Positions 28,471-41,596 of a stretch of 64,000 nt of DNA are shown piece by piece. A program made the translations under genes and the position numbers. Positions within the stretch are counted from its first letter, which is position 1. Each line of letters begins with the position of its first letter. The DNA comes from Perca fluviatilis. Taxonomy: Eukaryota; Chordata; Actinopteri; Perciformes; Percidae. The stretch covers positions 26,134,434 to 26,198,433 of the forward strand of contig NC_053121.1 of NCBI RefSeq assembly GCF_010015445.1, given 5' to 3'. Below the pieces are notes generated by a model. It was not told the DNA's origin and ran no database searches. It saw only the letters and a program-made list of their open reading frames with translations.

Positions 28471-28787
28471 TTTTTTAACAAAAAAAAAAAAAAAAACCTT
28501 TTTTTTTTTATTTTTATTTAAAAATAAAAAAAAAAAAAAAAAAAATAATAAAAATAAAAATAAAAAAAAAAAAAAAAAAATTAATATTATTTTTTTTTTT
28601 TTTATTTTATATTTTATTTTATATTTTTATATTATTTTTATTTTTTTTTTTTTTTTTTATATTAAATTAATAAAAAAAATTTTAATATTAAATTTAAAAA
28701 TTTTTTTTTTATAAATATAAAAAATATTTTATATATATAAATATAATTATAATAATATTAATATTTTTTTTATTTTTTTTTTTTTTT
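28063..28787. repeat. low-complexity tract without any G on the + strand
   Basis: For 725 bp no G occurs. The tract is A-runs up to more than 70 nt, C-runs (28196-28240 and 28290-28315), then T- and AT-runs. The minus strand therefore carries long G-runs. No unit repeats regularly, so it is not a normal satellite. It may be real or a consensus artefact. Confidence 0.9.
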
Positions 28788-31700
28788 GTTTTTGGTTTTG
28801 TTTTTTTTTTTTTTTTTTTTCTTTTAAAATTTATCCCAGGATACAGTTCATAATTAGAGTAATGTGTATAGGCATCAGTGTATAATTAAAATATGAAAGA
28901 GTTCAGAACATCAAATAGAACATTTTGAGTTGTGTTAATGGCTGAAATGGGGGAGATGAGGGCTAACAATGTTAACATAATTGTTGACAGTGGGGAAATA
29001 GTGGGCAGCTATTCACAATTACAGTGCAACAAGCCTAAGATAAACCTGCTAATGGTTAGTAACTAATGGGTACGGTGTCGGAGCTGCTACATGATCTGCT
29101 GCTTAAAGAGGTAAGAATTTAGGCCCTGGAACCTTAATGTCTGTATCCACATGGGTCAGAACTTTGGTCTTGACTTATTGATTCGTACAGAGCTGTTAAA
29201 ACTTGGACAGAGCACAAGACACATTTTCGCATCCCAAAGCAAGTAAGACTTGCACACATAGCCCAAAGCACACATACACAGCCCTACTGTGGGTGTCACA
29301 CAATGTTAAAGAATGTACCATAATTAATTAACTCCATTACTCTTTTTAAATACTATGATGCATTTTTGTGTGTAAATTTAACTAAAGGCTGCAGCTAATT
29401 AATGCCTGACAAGAGGGAATGCTGTAAAGCTTAAATCACAAATTTTCAGCATTTTGTGCGTTTGTGTTTGAGTGTGTATGTGCATATATGTTAATCGGGT
29501 TTTACTAGCACATCTACATGTGCATGCTTGTGTGGCTGTGTTGGTACATGTACTTTTTTTTAGGTTAGGTTTGTGTGTGGTGCAGAATATTCCTCTGAGC
29601 TGTTCTCTCTGTGCTTTGCAGGACTCATGTCTGCACTGAATTTCAATGACACCTCTATAAAGATAGGAGCAGATGTCAGCCAGCTCGCTGAAAGTCAGGT
29701 AGAAGAGAGTGAGAAAAGTAGAGTGAGTAAAATTGAGTGCACACTAGCTGCAGAAAGAAGTCTTAAGTTATGTGTCAACTTGCAGCAGTGCAATGCAAGA
29801 AACAATTAGGATTTACTGTAAAGATATAACAAAAAAAGAAAATATGTATTTTAACATGAAAAACAAGAAAACTGTCAGAAGTCGGCTGATGGGCAGGTTT
29901 TTCTGAGCTGAAGCTCTGACAATAAGATCATGATGGGAGACTTACAGATTCACCCACACTGCTTTCAAGATAATACACTACACTCCAACCACTCACCAAT
30001 CAATTTCAAAGTCTGCAGGGTGCTCAATGTTGTCTGAAAAGTTCCCCAAAAGCATAAAGACATAAGGTTATTTTATATGTAGATGAGGTGAGAAAGTAGT
30101 CAAATTTCTGCAGTTATATGAAAGTGACAAATAATGACGGAAGAAAACCTGAAAGGCTTGTCAAGCCATATTGTTACCCCCTCATGTAGTCCCAGTGCTG
30201 TGGCGGAGAGGGTTAACAAGCGAGCTGTTAAGCAGGCAAAGTCACACAGGATCTAATTTAGGTTTTCACCGTGGTCTCTACTGCATTGATTGCAATGTGA
30301 AGGCCTAATGAACTCTGTGCTCTTGTTTCCAGCTCTGGGAGCTTGGGTATGAAACGAAGAGCTGCAACTGCTGACAAAAAGTTTGGGGAAGGACTAAAAA
30401 AAAGAAATAGAGAAACAACGCTGAAACAATGAACAAATGAGCAAGAGTACTGACGTTAGTTTCTAATATGAGTCCTGTTTTATGCTCCTTGTACTTGTTT
30501 GCCAGCCCTCTCCATAAGGGACTAACCTTGATGAATCATACATAGGGCAAAAGGTCCAGGTCAATCTGATAGTCTTCTTTCTGCTTTGCTTTCCCCAGTG
30601 ATATAGCTGAATAACAATCCTAGTACCTAGAATAAACAACACTTCAATTACCTATTGTTGACTGAAAAAGTTGCGTTTGTAGACACAACGTGAAGCAACA
30701 GATCATCAGCAGAACCCTCAAGCAGTGGGTTTAAATTTGTCTAGCCATTTTGAGGCACGGCTAAGCCTGAAAGCTAATAGAGCGCTTTAAATGGATTTAG
30801 AGTCATTAGAACAAGAGATATTACATTTGTTACCTCACATGCTTTAGATATTTCGGAATAGTTTATACACACTCACAGCTAAAAATGCACGCACACGGTG
30901 CATAAAGTCAGACATGCACAGTGTCAGTGTCATGTCAGTTAGGTTTAGGGTCACTTTGTGGTCCAGTTAGTGGTTTTGTTTTTTGGTGTTGGGTGGTGTA
31001 GAGTTATTTCTCCCAGACACAGCCCTCTATTAGGCTCTTCAGGCTTACCTGTGTACCTGTGAAACACCAAAATCACATGTGATGGTTCTTCAAATTAGAA
31101 ACATTTGCAAAATGGCTGTATAAGCAGCTCTCTTTATTTCGACGTATGAAGTATGGATGGTTAAATATTGGCTTTGTCTTCCCTTCTTTGATGTAATGCT
31201 GCACCCATCTCACCATGGTGGCACGTCAGTCCAGCATTCGATACGACAAAACCAAGCTTCGCTTCTTTTGTTTCTGCCATTCTCAACAAAGTTTACAGCT
31301 CGGTCTGGCCCTTATCTGACAACGTCAAGTTGGACTGCCCTGCTGCACCTGCTCAGTAACAATAGTCACTTTACTCTGTGATTCTTTAAAGCACTCCACA
31401 AGATTAGCCTCTTACACAAGTGTATGAACGTATACGTGCATATACAGTATGACCAGCTGACCTATTATGCACTATATCATCCAGATTTATGTATTGTTAC
31501 ACCCCTATCACCTATACAGCCTGTTACTGGAGGAAACCTGTGTGAAATGTAACATGGGTTACACACTATAACCCTAATTCTATAAGTGCAGGCAAAGACC
31601 TCTAACCTTCTCTGTCACTTCTTGACTCACTGACTTTGTGGATGGATTAGAGTGCTGTATACTGTCCATGCATACAGCTTGTACCAAGGAAAGGCTGCTG

Positions 31701-34321
31701 GGTCCATCCTGATTCACTTGCATGCATGAAGATGTCAATGCACTCCACCACAGGTAGGTATGTAGGCAAGACTATATAGCCAGACAGAGTAAAAGCCTGT
31801 ACTCAGAAGAAATGGTGCAATTTGTAACCATCCTTACTTAACCTCTGCTCCTGATATAGTGTGCACTCTTATCAGTACAGCACACAAAACCCACAACACA
31901 TCAGTCCCAGTCATCCTCTCAAACCTGAGAACAAACTGCCAAGAATGTGCAATAAATAACAAAAGGGGAAAAAAATAGGCAGGACAAAAACTGGGCTCAG
32001 GTAAACATGATTTGGCAGCGGCATTAATGATGTCCAATCCCTACACAGGTTCTGTGGGCAAATTCTGATTGAGGGGACAAGCATGATTTACGACAGCGGT
32101 AGTCCAGGGAGGATGGTGATGGGCCTTGCCAGAAGCAGAATGGCTAGTATGTGAGTGTGTTTGTATCTGTGTTCATGTTTGTGTTTGCAGTAATGACCCT
32201 CAACTTGGACAGGATTGTAAATGGGAGTAGACTGAGCTATGACTAGGTAAACACACGCAATGTGCACACAAATACCCATACATACAGTATGCACACATGT
32301 ACAATATCACAAGAAAAAGCTCTGCATTTCCTGAACCTCAAAGCAGTGGTTTGGGTACAATGGATTTAGTTATTTCCAGGGTGGTCAGCTTTGATCTCCT
32401 TCTCATGTCTGTATTGAGGTCGTCTCATCTCTAATAACCACATATATATTTCCTCTCCTCTTCCCTGTTATCTAGATAAATAGGATTTCAAATTGTCTGG
32501 TGCTACCCCATCAGAAGAAAAACATGATCTATGAAATATCTTCCCATGAAAACCCATACTGAAAGATTATCTTCTCATCACACAAACAGCAGAACTAACA
32601 GATACGGGTAAAAGAGGTGATCTGTACTGAAAAGGAAATACATTGTGTATGTTTGAAGGAGGTGGAAGCGTGTGCATGGATGTGTATTTGCCTTTTTATG
32701 TGTGTCTGTGAGCATGTCAAATGAAAAATAGTAAAATAGATTTAGAGCGAAAGCAAGAGCAATGCAGTGCTAATGTGATTTCAGCCAGTTATGGGTTTGT
32801 CTCAAACCTAAAAGTGCTCCCCTTCTAATCAAGCATTATTGAATGCATTCACATTGAAGTCTCAGGAAAGAAAAAACATTTCTCTAATATTCAAACTATT
32901 ACTTCGTCTCCATCGAGAGAGTGCGGCCCATTCAATAGCAGTAGGTATACCTATTCATCAAGACGTCCATGTCCAGGCCCTGCCTAATAACAGAGAGATC
33001 TTTAACTGCCCATAAATGAAGGCTCCAAACTTCAGAGAAAGAACTTGCATCAGCAGAGCAACAGCTAAATGAACTCTCTCCCAGGTTGGGCTTGACTACT
33101 CCAACAAAGCAAGATTAATTTGCCTGTTGAATTGAGGCCAATGCCCCAGCCATGGCATGCTGCCTAGCTGATGTTGAGGTGCAGTGGTGCCTCCCATGCA
33201 CCAGGAACATTGGTATAATGTCAACAGTGCAGCATTACAAGGAAAAGCAGAAACTGGCTTTCACAGCTTTACTGAGAAAAAGAGAACGTACATGCCTTTA
33301 TCTGTCTGAGAAGCTATAAAGTTCCTACCACAGACCAGACATACATCCACGCAAAAGATAAATGGATATTCAATGAGACAGACGGCTATATAGATATGCA
33401 GCTAGAGATAGACTGTAGCTAGCTAGCTAGAGGAATATTAACACATCAGTGATGTGGGAAATGGTGTGCAAACAGTGCCATATTAAGATTAATAAGGATA
33501 TAATAATAAGGATTATAACAAATACAAGGATTAATAACAAATACAGCTCTGTTCAGGTGGTATGGCACAGGGGACAATTTTGATTGCACTGAGTAAAATA
33601 ATATTATTATAAGTATGGTGAAGTCCATTAGCAAAAGATTAATTAAAGTGATATTTCATATACACAATTCCCAAACTAGATCAATAGTAACATTAACAAT
33701 AAAACTGTTTTACAATTCAACACACAAAAAATCAGGAATACAGAGAAGACAACACGTGGCGTTGGGTAAATTAATTAAATAAGTCAACCTGCGCAAAATG
33801 TAAGACGAGGATGCAGCTAGTGAGACTCTGCTCTGGAGTGGGAGAATTGGTCAGCAAGGATGAAATGGAAGAGGAAATATTATTTTAATTACAGCTACTC
33901 TCTCACACACATGGTGTGTTCTTGTGTCTATACATGTGTCTGTGAGCTAAACTATTTGAGACACTATGAAGCTGTACCTTTTCAAGCAGAGACCACTACA
34001 GTGCTGGCTTCCTTTCCTAGCCTCTTTTTCCCCCCACCTCTGACAGGTGTGACCTTTCAGCTGTGCTGGTAGCGGCCACTTTCGCCCCCAGACAGTAGGC
34101 CTGGATTAGTCACCATCTCTGAGGATTGTGACGCCTTGCACGAATGGGCATGTGAAGCCCAAGCTCTCTCCAGCATGGCCGAAGGGCCCGCCATGAAAAA
34201 TAGAACACCTAATGCCTGGAGATAGAGACATTCATCAAAGACCAGGGACCTGCCTGCCTGCTTTGTGTGCTGCCTTCCCTCCTCATTCTCTATTCAGTAC
34301 TGACAATGGAAAAACAACTTT
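28788..34321. other. intronic sequence, no gene recognised
   Basis: Poly-T continues to about 28820. After that the sequence is unique and moderately AT-rich. Frames at 29573-29809, 31157-31381, 31834-32294, 33446-33634 and 33860-34072 show no domain. A (TAGC)n of about 17 bp sits at 33415-33431. No transposon is recognised in over 5 kb. Confidence 0.45.
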
Positions 34322-34494
34322 ACTCCTATTGTTATGAGTCATATATATGAAGAGATAGGATTAGTGTAAAATTACTTTTTACTAATAAGAGCGAACTATT
34401 ACTGGAATGCTTTTTCACCCATACTTAAATGTGTCATGTTTGCTCAAGTGACTACACATTGCATCAGGCATGTAGATTGATGTTTGTGCCTGTG

Positions 34495-34495
<1 letters not shown>
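34322..34495 (+). repeat. local duplicate unit, copy A
   Basis: Shares with 35650-35816 the strings aggattagtgtaaaa, actaataagagc, actggaatgct, tttgctcaagtgact, acattgcatcaggcatgtag and tgtttgtgcctgtgt, in the same order and orientation. The (GT)n array follows directly. Confidence 0.9.
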
Positions 34496-34529
<34 letters not shown>

Positions 34530-34545
34530 TGTGTGTGTGCACAGT
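34496..34545. repeat. (GT)n microsatellite
   Basis: GT dinucleotides with a CT interruption, immediately after duplicate copy A. Confidence 0.95.
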
Positions 34546-35317
34546 GGGGTGCCTCCATTGGACACCTTTTGAATGACAATTGCAGGAAGAATACTGAGAA
34601 TATCAGCAGGGGGCAAAAAAAAATACCCTGGGAAATGGTAGCCATGCCAACTGGCACAGAGCAGCCAGACCAGTTAACCTCTGCAGTGAACTGTTAAACC
34701 CTGGGGTATGGCTTGGTAATGACATCTCTTCCTCTACGTCTTTGCTCCATCATTGCATTCCTTACTGTTGATCCTGGCAGTTCACAGAGGGATACTATGG
34801 TGGAAGATGCTGCCTGATGTGTGTTCATGCCTAAATATAACGGGACAGGGAGAGAGTGCTTTCTCTTAGTTTATTCAAATTCCACTCTACCAACAAGGGG
34901 TAAAAATGATACTTAGAGGGGGTCGGCTATTGAAAATATCAAAGCCTAAAGGTTCTGTGCCATGGGATGTCTGCATTGCCTGGAAGACATGGTAATAAGA
35001 GCGAACTTGTGGAGCAAGAAATGTAGACAGCTCAGAAACACAGTTCACACATCGAGATCGAGAAAGATAATATGCAGGCTTAAACTCATGTGGTATGCAT
35101 ATTATCCTTCCAAATATCGACCACTCAAAACTTCCAATTGCAATCTACAGCTTCAATTTGCACTCTTCTTATGGGATGGTGGAAATGGGTTCAAAAAGCT
35201 TTGTTGACAAGCAATGGCCCAAAAGATTGGGCTTCTTTCAGTGGGTGAAGGTGATTTTTCACACAGAGATGGTATATAACAAACACAGCAGACTATGCCA
35301 AAGGCTAGCCGGCAGGA

Positions 35318-35320
<3 letters not shown>
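34546..35320. other. intronic spacer between the duplicates
   Basis: Unique sequence. Frames at 34962-35207 and 35095-35406 run into the CA array and show no domain. Confidence 0.45.

Positions 35321-35392
<72 letters not shown>
35321..35392. repeat. (CA)n microsatellite, 72 bp
   Basis: Uninterrupted CA dinucleotides, 36 units. Confidence 0.97.
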
Positions 35393-35394
<2 letters not shown>

Positions 35395-35649
35395 ATTTCT
35401 CAGTAACACCACAGCTCCAGGTGCCTCATGGGGCCACTGCCTTGCTTCATCCCTCAATCTATCTACCCATACCCCTGTCTCTCTGATCCTGATTTTTCTC
35501 TCTCTCTTAGGTTTAGATAGGCCTTCAGTGTGAGAGCTCCTGCTATCATACATAGTTCTTCAAAGAGCAACAGGAAAAGAAAAAAAATCTAAATGAGGCA
35601 ATACTAAAACAATAGTTCAGTAGTGCAACAATCCAAAAGTATAACCTTT
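35393..35649. other. short intronic spacer
   Basis: Unique sequence between the CA array and duplicate copy B. Nothing recognised. Confidence 0.5.
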
Positions 35650-35814
35650 CCTCCTGTTGTTATAGTATATAACGCATGAAGAGGAACAGGATTAGTGTAA
35701 AAGTACTTTTTCACTAATAAGAGCAGACACACTGGAATGCTGTTTCGTGTACCCAAATGTGTCTGTTTGCTCAAGTGACTAAACATTGCATCAGGCATGT
35801 AGATTGTGTTTGTG

Positions 35815-35816
<2 letters not shown>
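35650..35816 (+). repeat. local duplicate unit, copy B
   Basis: Second copy of the unit at 34322-34495, 1.3 kb away in the same orientation and again ending at a (GT)n array. Sequence beyond the GT arrays is not shared. Confidence 0.9.
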
Positions 35817-35859
<43 letters not shown>

Positions 35860-35867
35860 TGTGTGTT
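35817..35867. repeat. (GT)n microsatellite with one GG break
   Basis: GT dinucleotides directly after duplicate copy B. Confidence 0.95.
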
Positions 35868-36498
35868 CTCTGCCAATGCCAAAGGCCTCTCAGACGTGGG
35901 GGGTAAACAGCTCTTTGAGAATGGGATTTAGTAACACAGAGGCAGCTCTGGCAAGGCTGCTTCAAAGCAGAGGCAAGCAGAAATTCCGTCTGTACATGTG
36001 TGCGTCCATGTGATTGTGTGCACATATGTGCGTGTGTGATGTGCGTTTTCTCGTGGATAAACCCACTGCCGCTCCAAAGGAAGTTCATTTGAAGAGCTTC
36101 CCATGGTAGTACCACCACACAGCAACACAGCATCATGAAAAAAAAACATGCTTGGATGATTTCTAATATTACAAAATGTATGTCAGACAAGGAAACTAGA
36201 CAACAAAGCATGAGTGGGGGGACTAAGAGGAAGAGGTTGGGGGGATGACTAGGTGAGGCATCTCTAGTGTGAGTAATCACATACACACGTGTCTCCAGTT
36301 TTAAGAAAGTGGTCATTTCTTCAATGCAGATTCTGTCTCGAGACAACAGCAGGCATGGCAGACTCACCCACAAAGACACCTACAGTATACACATGCATAA
36401 GAACACACACACACACACAATTTCCTGTATATACACAAATGTCCATATGAAATGATGATCTGCTGAAATATTGAAGTTCATTTATCACTTTGTATGTG
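35868..36498. other. intronic sequence with a small (AC)n
   Basis: Unique sequence. The 202-codon minus-strand frame 35771-36379 crosses the duplicate and the GT array and is not credible as a gene. A short (AC)n lies at 36403-36420. Confidence 0.5.
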
Positions 36499-36836
36499 AG
36501 GGCAAGCCTGGGCTATATGGGAAAAATCTTCTATCCCAATTTGGTAATTTCATATCTTGATAATAAAATATATATAGGTAGGTAAAGCCTATTTTGTATG
36601 CTGTTGTGTTAATTTAATAATTGACAAATGAAAAGTACTTCTCATTTTATTAAGAAATAACTTGCAAAGATCTAAACGTAAACTTTAAAGCATCGTCAAA
36701 ATGACATAAATATTACCGTAATGCAGTTCGCACACAGTTTTTTTGACATCGCAACATAAACGATATAGAAAAATATATACGATAAACATTTGTTATATCG
36801 TTTTGACAAAATAGATCGCCATAACGTCCAGCCCTA
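36499..36836. mobile_element. hAT-like MITE remnant, about 340 bp
   Basis: The right end, reverse-complemented, starts TAGGGCTGGACGTTATGGCG, a common fish transposon terminus. The left part has gcctgggctatatgggaaaa and a ggtaatttcatatcttgata string of the same family. The interior is full of atatcg/cgatat motifs. The left boundary is approximate and no clean TSD is seen. Confidence 0.55.
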
Positions 36837-39800
36837 GTAAGTAAGTAAGCGTATATATAGTTGAATTTGAGGAGACCGAGATAGACACATATTTTTTTCC
36901 TGTGGTGTCCCTTGCAAAACATTCCAGATGAGCAGCACAAGCCACTGGTATCTGACTTTGAATCATGCCAGTGTGTAATAGAACATGAACATATTACTTG
37001 CCCTAGAATCACTCAGCGTTTCATCTCATTCCATTTGGTGTAGCTGACCGTAACTCCGTCTGGTTCCACTAGCCCTGCAAGCCAACACAGACTGATATGC
37101 CTTCTCCAAGAGACTGATGAGTAGGCAGAGATTGCTCAAACTTCTGCTCAGTAGGCTACTGTCTGCCAGACAGCCAGCCACCCAGCCAGCCAAGTTAAAA
37201 GATTTATAATTTGATCCGAAAATTAGTTATCTAAATTTGCCTAGTGACAGGGACAGGAATTTATGATTTTTTTTCTCCATACAGACAGTTTTCTGGGCTG
37301 CCTGTAGACTGACAAGGATAAAAGTGAAATGAAGGAGTCTGCCAAGATGCCAACCATAAAATTCCATCAGCCAGAGGACTTTACTGCTCCGGGCCCTCGC
37401 CCAATGGACAACAGGAGACAGAAAGAGAGAGAGAAAGAGACAGAGAAATAGAGAGAGCTATGAAGAGGAAACAGATGGAAAAAGGAAAAGGATTTGTGAT
37501 GGGTGACGGTCTCCTTTTAACCCTAATATTTGCTAAGAGGAAAAAGGATGGTGAAATTACATTACGGGGGCTGCGATCAATAACCACAAATATGAAATAG
37601 CCCGAGTCCTTCTGCCTATACACATGGTTTTATGTGGAGCAACACCATTTAGAGCATGCATTAGCAGGTGTAGTGATGACAGACGTGTTCTTTACGCAAT
37701 CAAGTGCTTCTGAGCATCATGGCCCTGCCTTAACTTCATCTTTCACGGGTCACTAGCGAGATACTATAAAACCGAAGCGCAGAGTCAATACTAATGAGAG
37801 GAGACATATTCCAAGTGGAGCTGGTGACAGCGAGTGTATCAGCAGCCTTTCCCACCACTATCTGCCTATCAGTGGGTGAGCAAGGCCATGCTGGAGATTA
37901 GGTTTCAAGAGAAATGCAGTGAGTGAGTATGACTTGCCTGTCACTGCATCTACAAACACCTCAGAGAGTTGTCACAATAATGGAATTTTTGTTTGGGAGG
38001 ATGGTGGTAGCAGTGGGAACAGAGCAGAGATAAACAAGAATATAGGCTCAGCTGTCAGTGCAGATGTGAATCGGGACCCTAGATAATCTAAATCTAAGTA
38101 CTACAATTTGTTTTGGATATCATGATCAGTAGGTGATTATGCGGCCTTTATATTACAGGTTTTTGTTTTGGCCCAACCTCACAAATCACATTTCTGTTTG
38201 ACCCCACTCTAAACATGTCTGCCATAAAACCAATAGCAGAATCAATTTGTCACCACTCAACATGCACTAGCCAAAGCAAGGGCTTAAACCAGATGTTCTA
38301 ACCTCTGAGCTGTCTATTTTCACTTCTTTATCCATATTTAATTGTAATTTATGCAACACTTTTTATTGATTGTGTTTAACAACACTTTTTTTACCCTGTG
38401 CCTCACTTAAAAAAAAAACTCAATAGCTCTGCTTTTGATTTTCAAGTTCCTCACCAAAGTATTTTACTTCTTGTAACACGAGTGCAAGACTTGGATGATT
38501 AACATGCATAAAGGCGCATTCAACTTGCTATGCACCAGTGACAGCAATAATGTCCCACCGTGGATGCAAAATCCCTGGGGTTTAATCACCTCAATACAAA
38601 GACTCTAAAGGAAGAGTGCATCCTCATTCTGAGCAGGACTAACTAACATTAGCTCAGTCAGGCTAAGACAAGCATCACATTCATGGACCAACAATGGAAC
38701 CAAGTGCTGTGGTAAATTGGCCCGTATAAGCCCCATAAACCATTTCAGATAATGCGCAACTGGTTAGTGGGCTTACATAATGAGGTTTATCGCATTGTAA
38801 ATGCACACAATTGGCCCTGTTTGGTAAAATACGACGAAAGCACATGGGCACTGGGGTGTGTGAACCTCTTTAAGCGTCTCTAAGAATTGTGGGAGCAGTG
38901 ATCTCGATGCGTGCTTTCACTAGAAAACTATCATCCAACATGCAATAGGATTTAAAAAGCTTAAGTAATTTATCATCAAGTGCATACCTCAATCAAAAGT
39001 CAAGGACCCTGCCATCCTCTCTCTGCTATTTGTGCTTGGTATCGACAATATTTGGTAGAAAAGAAAGACTTCCTTGAAACCGCAGGATCTGAGAGAGCTT
39101 TACTCTATTTCCCCTGGTGAGGGCTCAGTGCCGGCATGAGTGAAGTAAATGCTGCTTCCCAAGTGGCACCCTGAGAATGCACCTGGACTTCTTAATGGCG
39201 ACACCCACACTGGAACAATGAAGTAATTGACAACTCTCCTACAAAGCTTTACAGCTTGGGTTCTATTTGAATGTGATGACAATAACAACCAATGGGGAAA
39301 AAAACAAACAATACAATGGCAGAAAAACAAGTGTGTGAATATTAATGTCACACTTAGCTGAAGCTCTGCGCTGGCAACACTATCAGAAAAATCCAAGCCA
39401 ATTAATTAGAGAACGGGACTTGACCTTCAAGGTGCATCCACTGCAGTTGTTTGTTGATAGGAAACAAGGACAGATTTGCTCATTTGAGATTAGAGGGGTG
39501 GGGGGTAGAATTAATGGCTGTTTAATATTGGATGAAATCAGGATGCATTTGTTTAATGCTGGGCAAAAAAAACTGCAGAAGTAGCCAGATGGCTTGCACA
39601 GGGGTACCAGACTAATTTTTATATTCACACAGGAAAGCCAATAAACCTAGTTTAGACCCCCATCTCACTTACAAGTGAGGCTCAAGTTACATATAACTTG
39701 AGTCACAGTTTTTAGAAAACATACCATACTAATACACACACAAAAAGCATGCCCAACAAGGTGCTTGATAAAGCCATTCATACAGACATCACTTAGGCAC

Positions 39801-40359
39801 AGCAGATGTAATGAAGAAACAAAGGCTACAATCCTTTTAAAGCAAAAATAAATACAAGAATAAATCAAACATTACCCTAATATACCCTAATAACATTGCA
39901 AACAACCTGGCAAGTTATCAACTGTTACTTAGCTTCAGCAGCAAATGCTTTTTACACATAAAAAGAGGTTTTCTAGCTCCATCTTCTTTTTAAAACTAAT
40001 ATGGAATTAAAAAAAAAAAACTTTTGCTGTATCATTACTAATTCAACCACTGCTGCTACACTAAATTTCTTTTCTTTTCTTTTTGAAGGTAGAAGAAGCT
40101 CATTGCTGGTGCCAGACATTAGACTAATCTCGGTTTCACAGTTAAACTGTGACACTGGGGCTGAAATCTGTAAAATTAATGTTTTCATGCATCTTGATTA
40201 AACTTGACAACTTCAAAACTCATTTTTTTAAGCGATTGGTTTTTATGCCAGTATAGAGTTAAAATGAAACCTTCAAAATGACTGCACATTAATATGAAGG
40301 ATCAATCTGTTGCATTGCACGTGCTAAGCTATACTGTATGATTGAACAAATTCGGTTGG
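36837..40359. other. intronic sequence, no gene recognised
   Basis: Unique sequence. A gagaaagagaca-type purine tract lies at about 37410-37460 and a (CCAG)-rich string at 37165-37193. Frames at 36713-37012, 37381-37623, 39100-39628 and 39973-40201 have no domain. Confidence 0.45.
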
Positions 40360-40547
40360 GATTAATCGCATGAGTGTCCTAGTTAACTCGCGATAAAACG
40401 CAAACTAATCACACATTATTTTATCTGTTCTAAACGTACTTTAAAAAGGATATTTTTCAAGTTTTTTTAATGCTCAATTGGTATTTGAGACTAGACGTAC
40501 TCTGGTGGTAACTCAGTTGACATCGACGGTACATGCAAATGACTTTA
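40360..40547 (+). repeat. non-autonomous DNA-transposon-like repeat, copy 2
   Basis: Same family and orientation as 5462-5662, starting inside the family at gattaatcgcatga and lacking the TAGGGCTGTCAATCG terminus. Confidence 0.7.
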
Positions 40548-41514
40548 GTCTTGTGGGGAGAACCATCTGGAAGGGCTTTGAAACTCAACTTGACCCTTTT
40601 CTTTATCCATTTCTTCTCAAGGAGCTTTGTTCCAGCTAGCCATCCACTCCTGTTTATTCTAAGACATGTAAGATCCGCTCTTGTTCCGCCGTCTATAGCA
40701 GCCAGGCATAAATTCCTGTACTTACATATGTGCGTACTGTACGTGTGTGAGCACATGTGTGAATGCATCTGTATGCGTTGTACTTGCACGCATTCAGATT
40801 TTTGTTTCCAAGCGCGGTTGTGTGTGCTGTATGCATTTGAAAAGATGACAGGTGGTGGGAGGGTAGTATATCTTTGGAGACTTGTCACAGTGTTCCGGTT
40901 TATGAGCCAATGACAGAAGACACACACCCATCCACATCAAAGTTTATTACAGTTCATCACCTCCCCACCTGCAGTGTAATGACATTTAGCCAATCCTATA
41001 AAAATCCCAGGAAACCTGTGGGTATAAATCAATGCCTTTCCACCTTTTCAGCTGCTGCCCACATCCATTATTAAAGCTTCCACATCATATTTGAGTATGA
41101 GTGCGCTATGACAAGCATGTCTGCAGGTATGCATTCATGCCTGTCTTTCCCACATCGGTCTCAGGAGAACAAATAAATAAAAATTAATACACAGACATAG
41201 CACATACATACGCATAGAAGCACACACAAACAACACATCATACTGTAGCAATTCAAAACCAACCCCCCGCCCAGTCCCGTGGAAAAAAGGATCAGTGTGT
41301 ATCTCAGCTGACAAGCACTTTGCATAAAATCCCATTCGTTTCATCTAGGCGACCCTGGTAAGTGTATGGTTTGTTGCAGTATGGTACATGGCTGCACCAG
41401 CTCCACCTGTTTGGGACTGGGGTTTATCTGGTTTTTAATAAGTGTTGTTCACATCTGGCAATCACGTTTCCATTCCTCTCACACTTACCTAATGCCTAAT
41501 CAGATACATATGTA
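40548..41514. other. intronic sequence, no gene recognised
   Basis: Overlapping frames on both strands at 40457-41074 and a frame at 41135-41344 show no domain. Nothing else is seen. Confidence 0.45.

Positions 41515-41594
<80 letters not shown>
41515..41594. repeat. (GT)n microsatellite, 80 bp
   Basis: Uninterrupted GT dinucleotides. Confidence 0.97.

Positions 41595-41596
<2 letters not shown>

Noticed and set aside
28123..28481. Phe- and Gly-rich minus-strand frames of 88 and 114 codons
   Set aside because: They are translations of homopolymer runs in the G-free tract.
35771..36379. Longest open frame in the window (202 codons, minus strand)
   Set aside because: It crosses the duplicate unit and the GT array, has no domain and no splice context.
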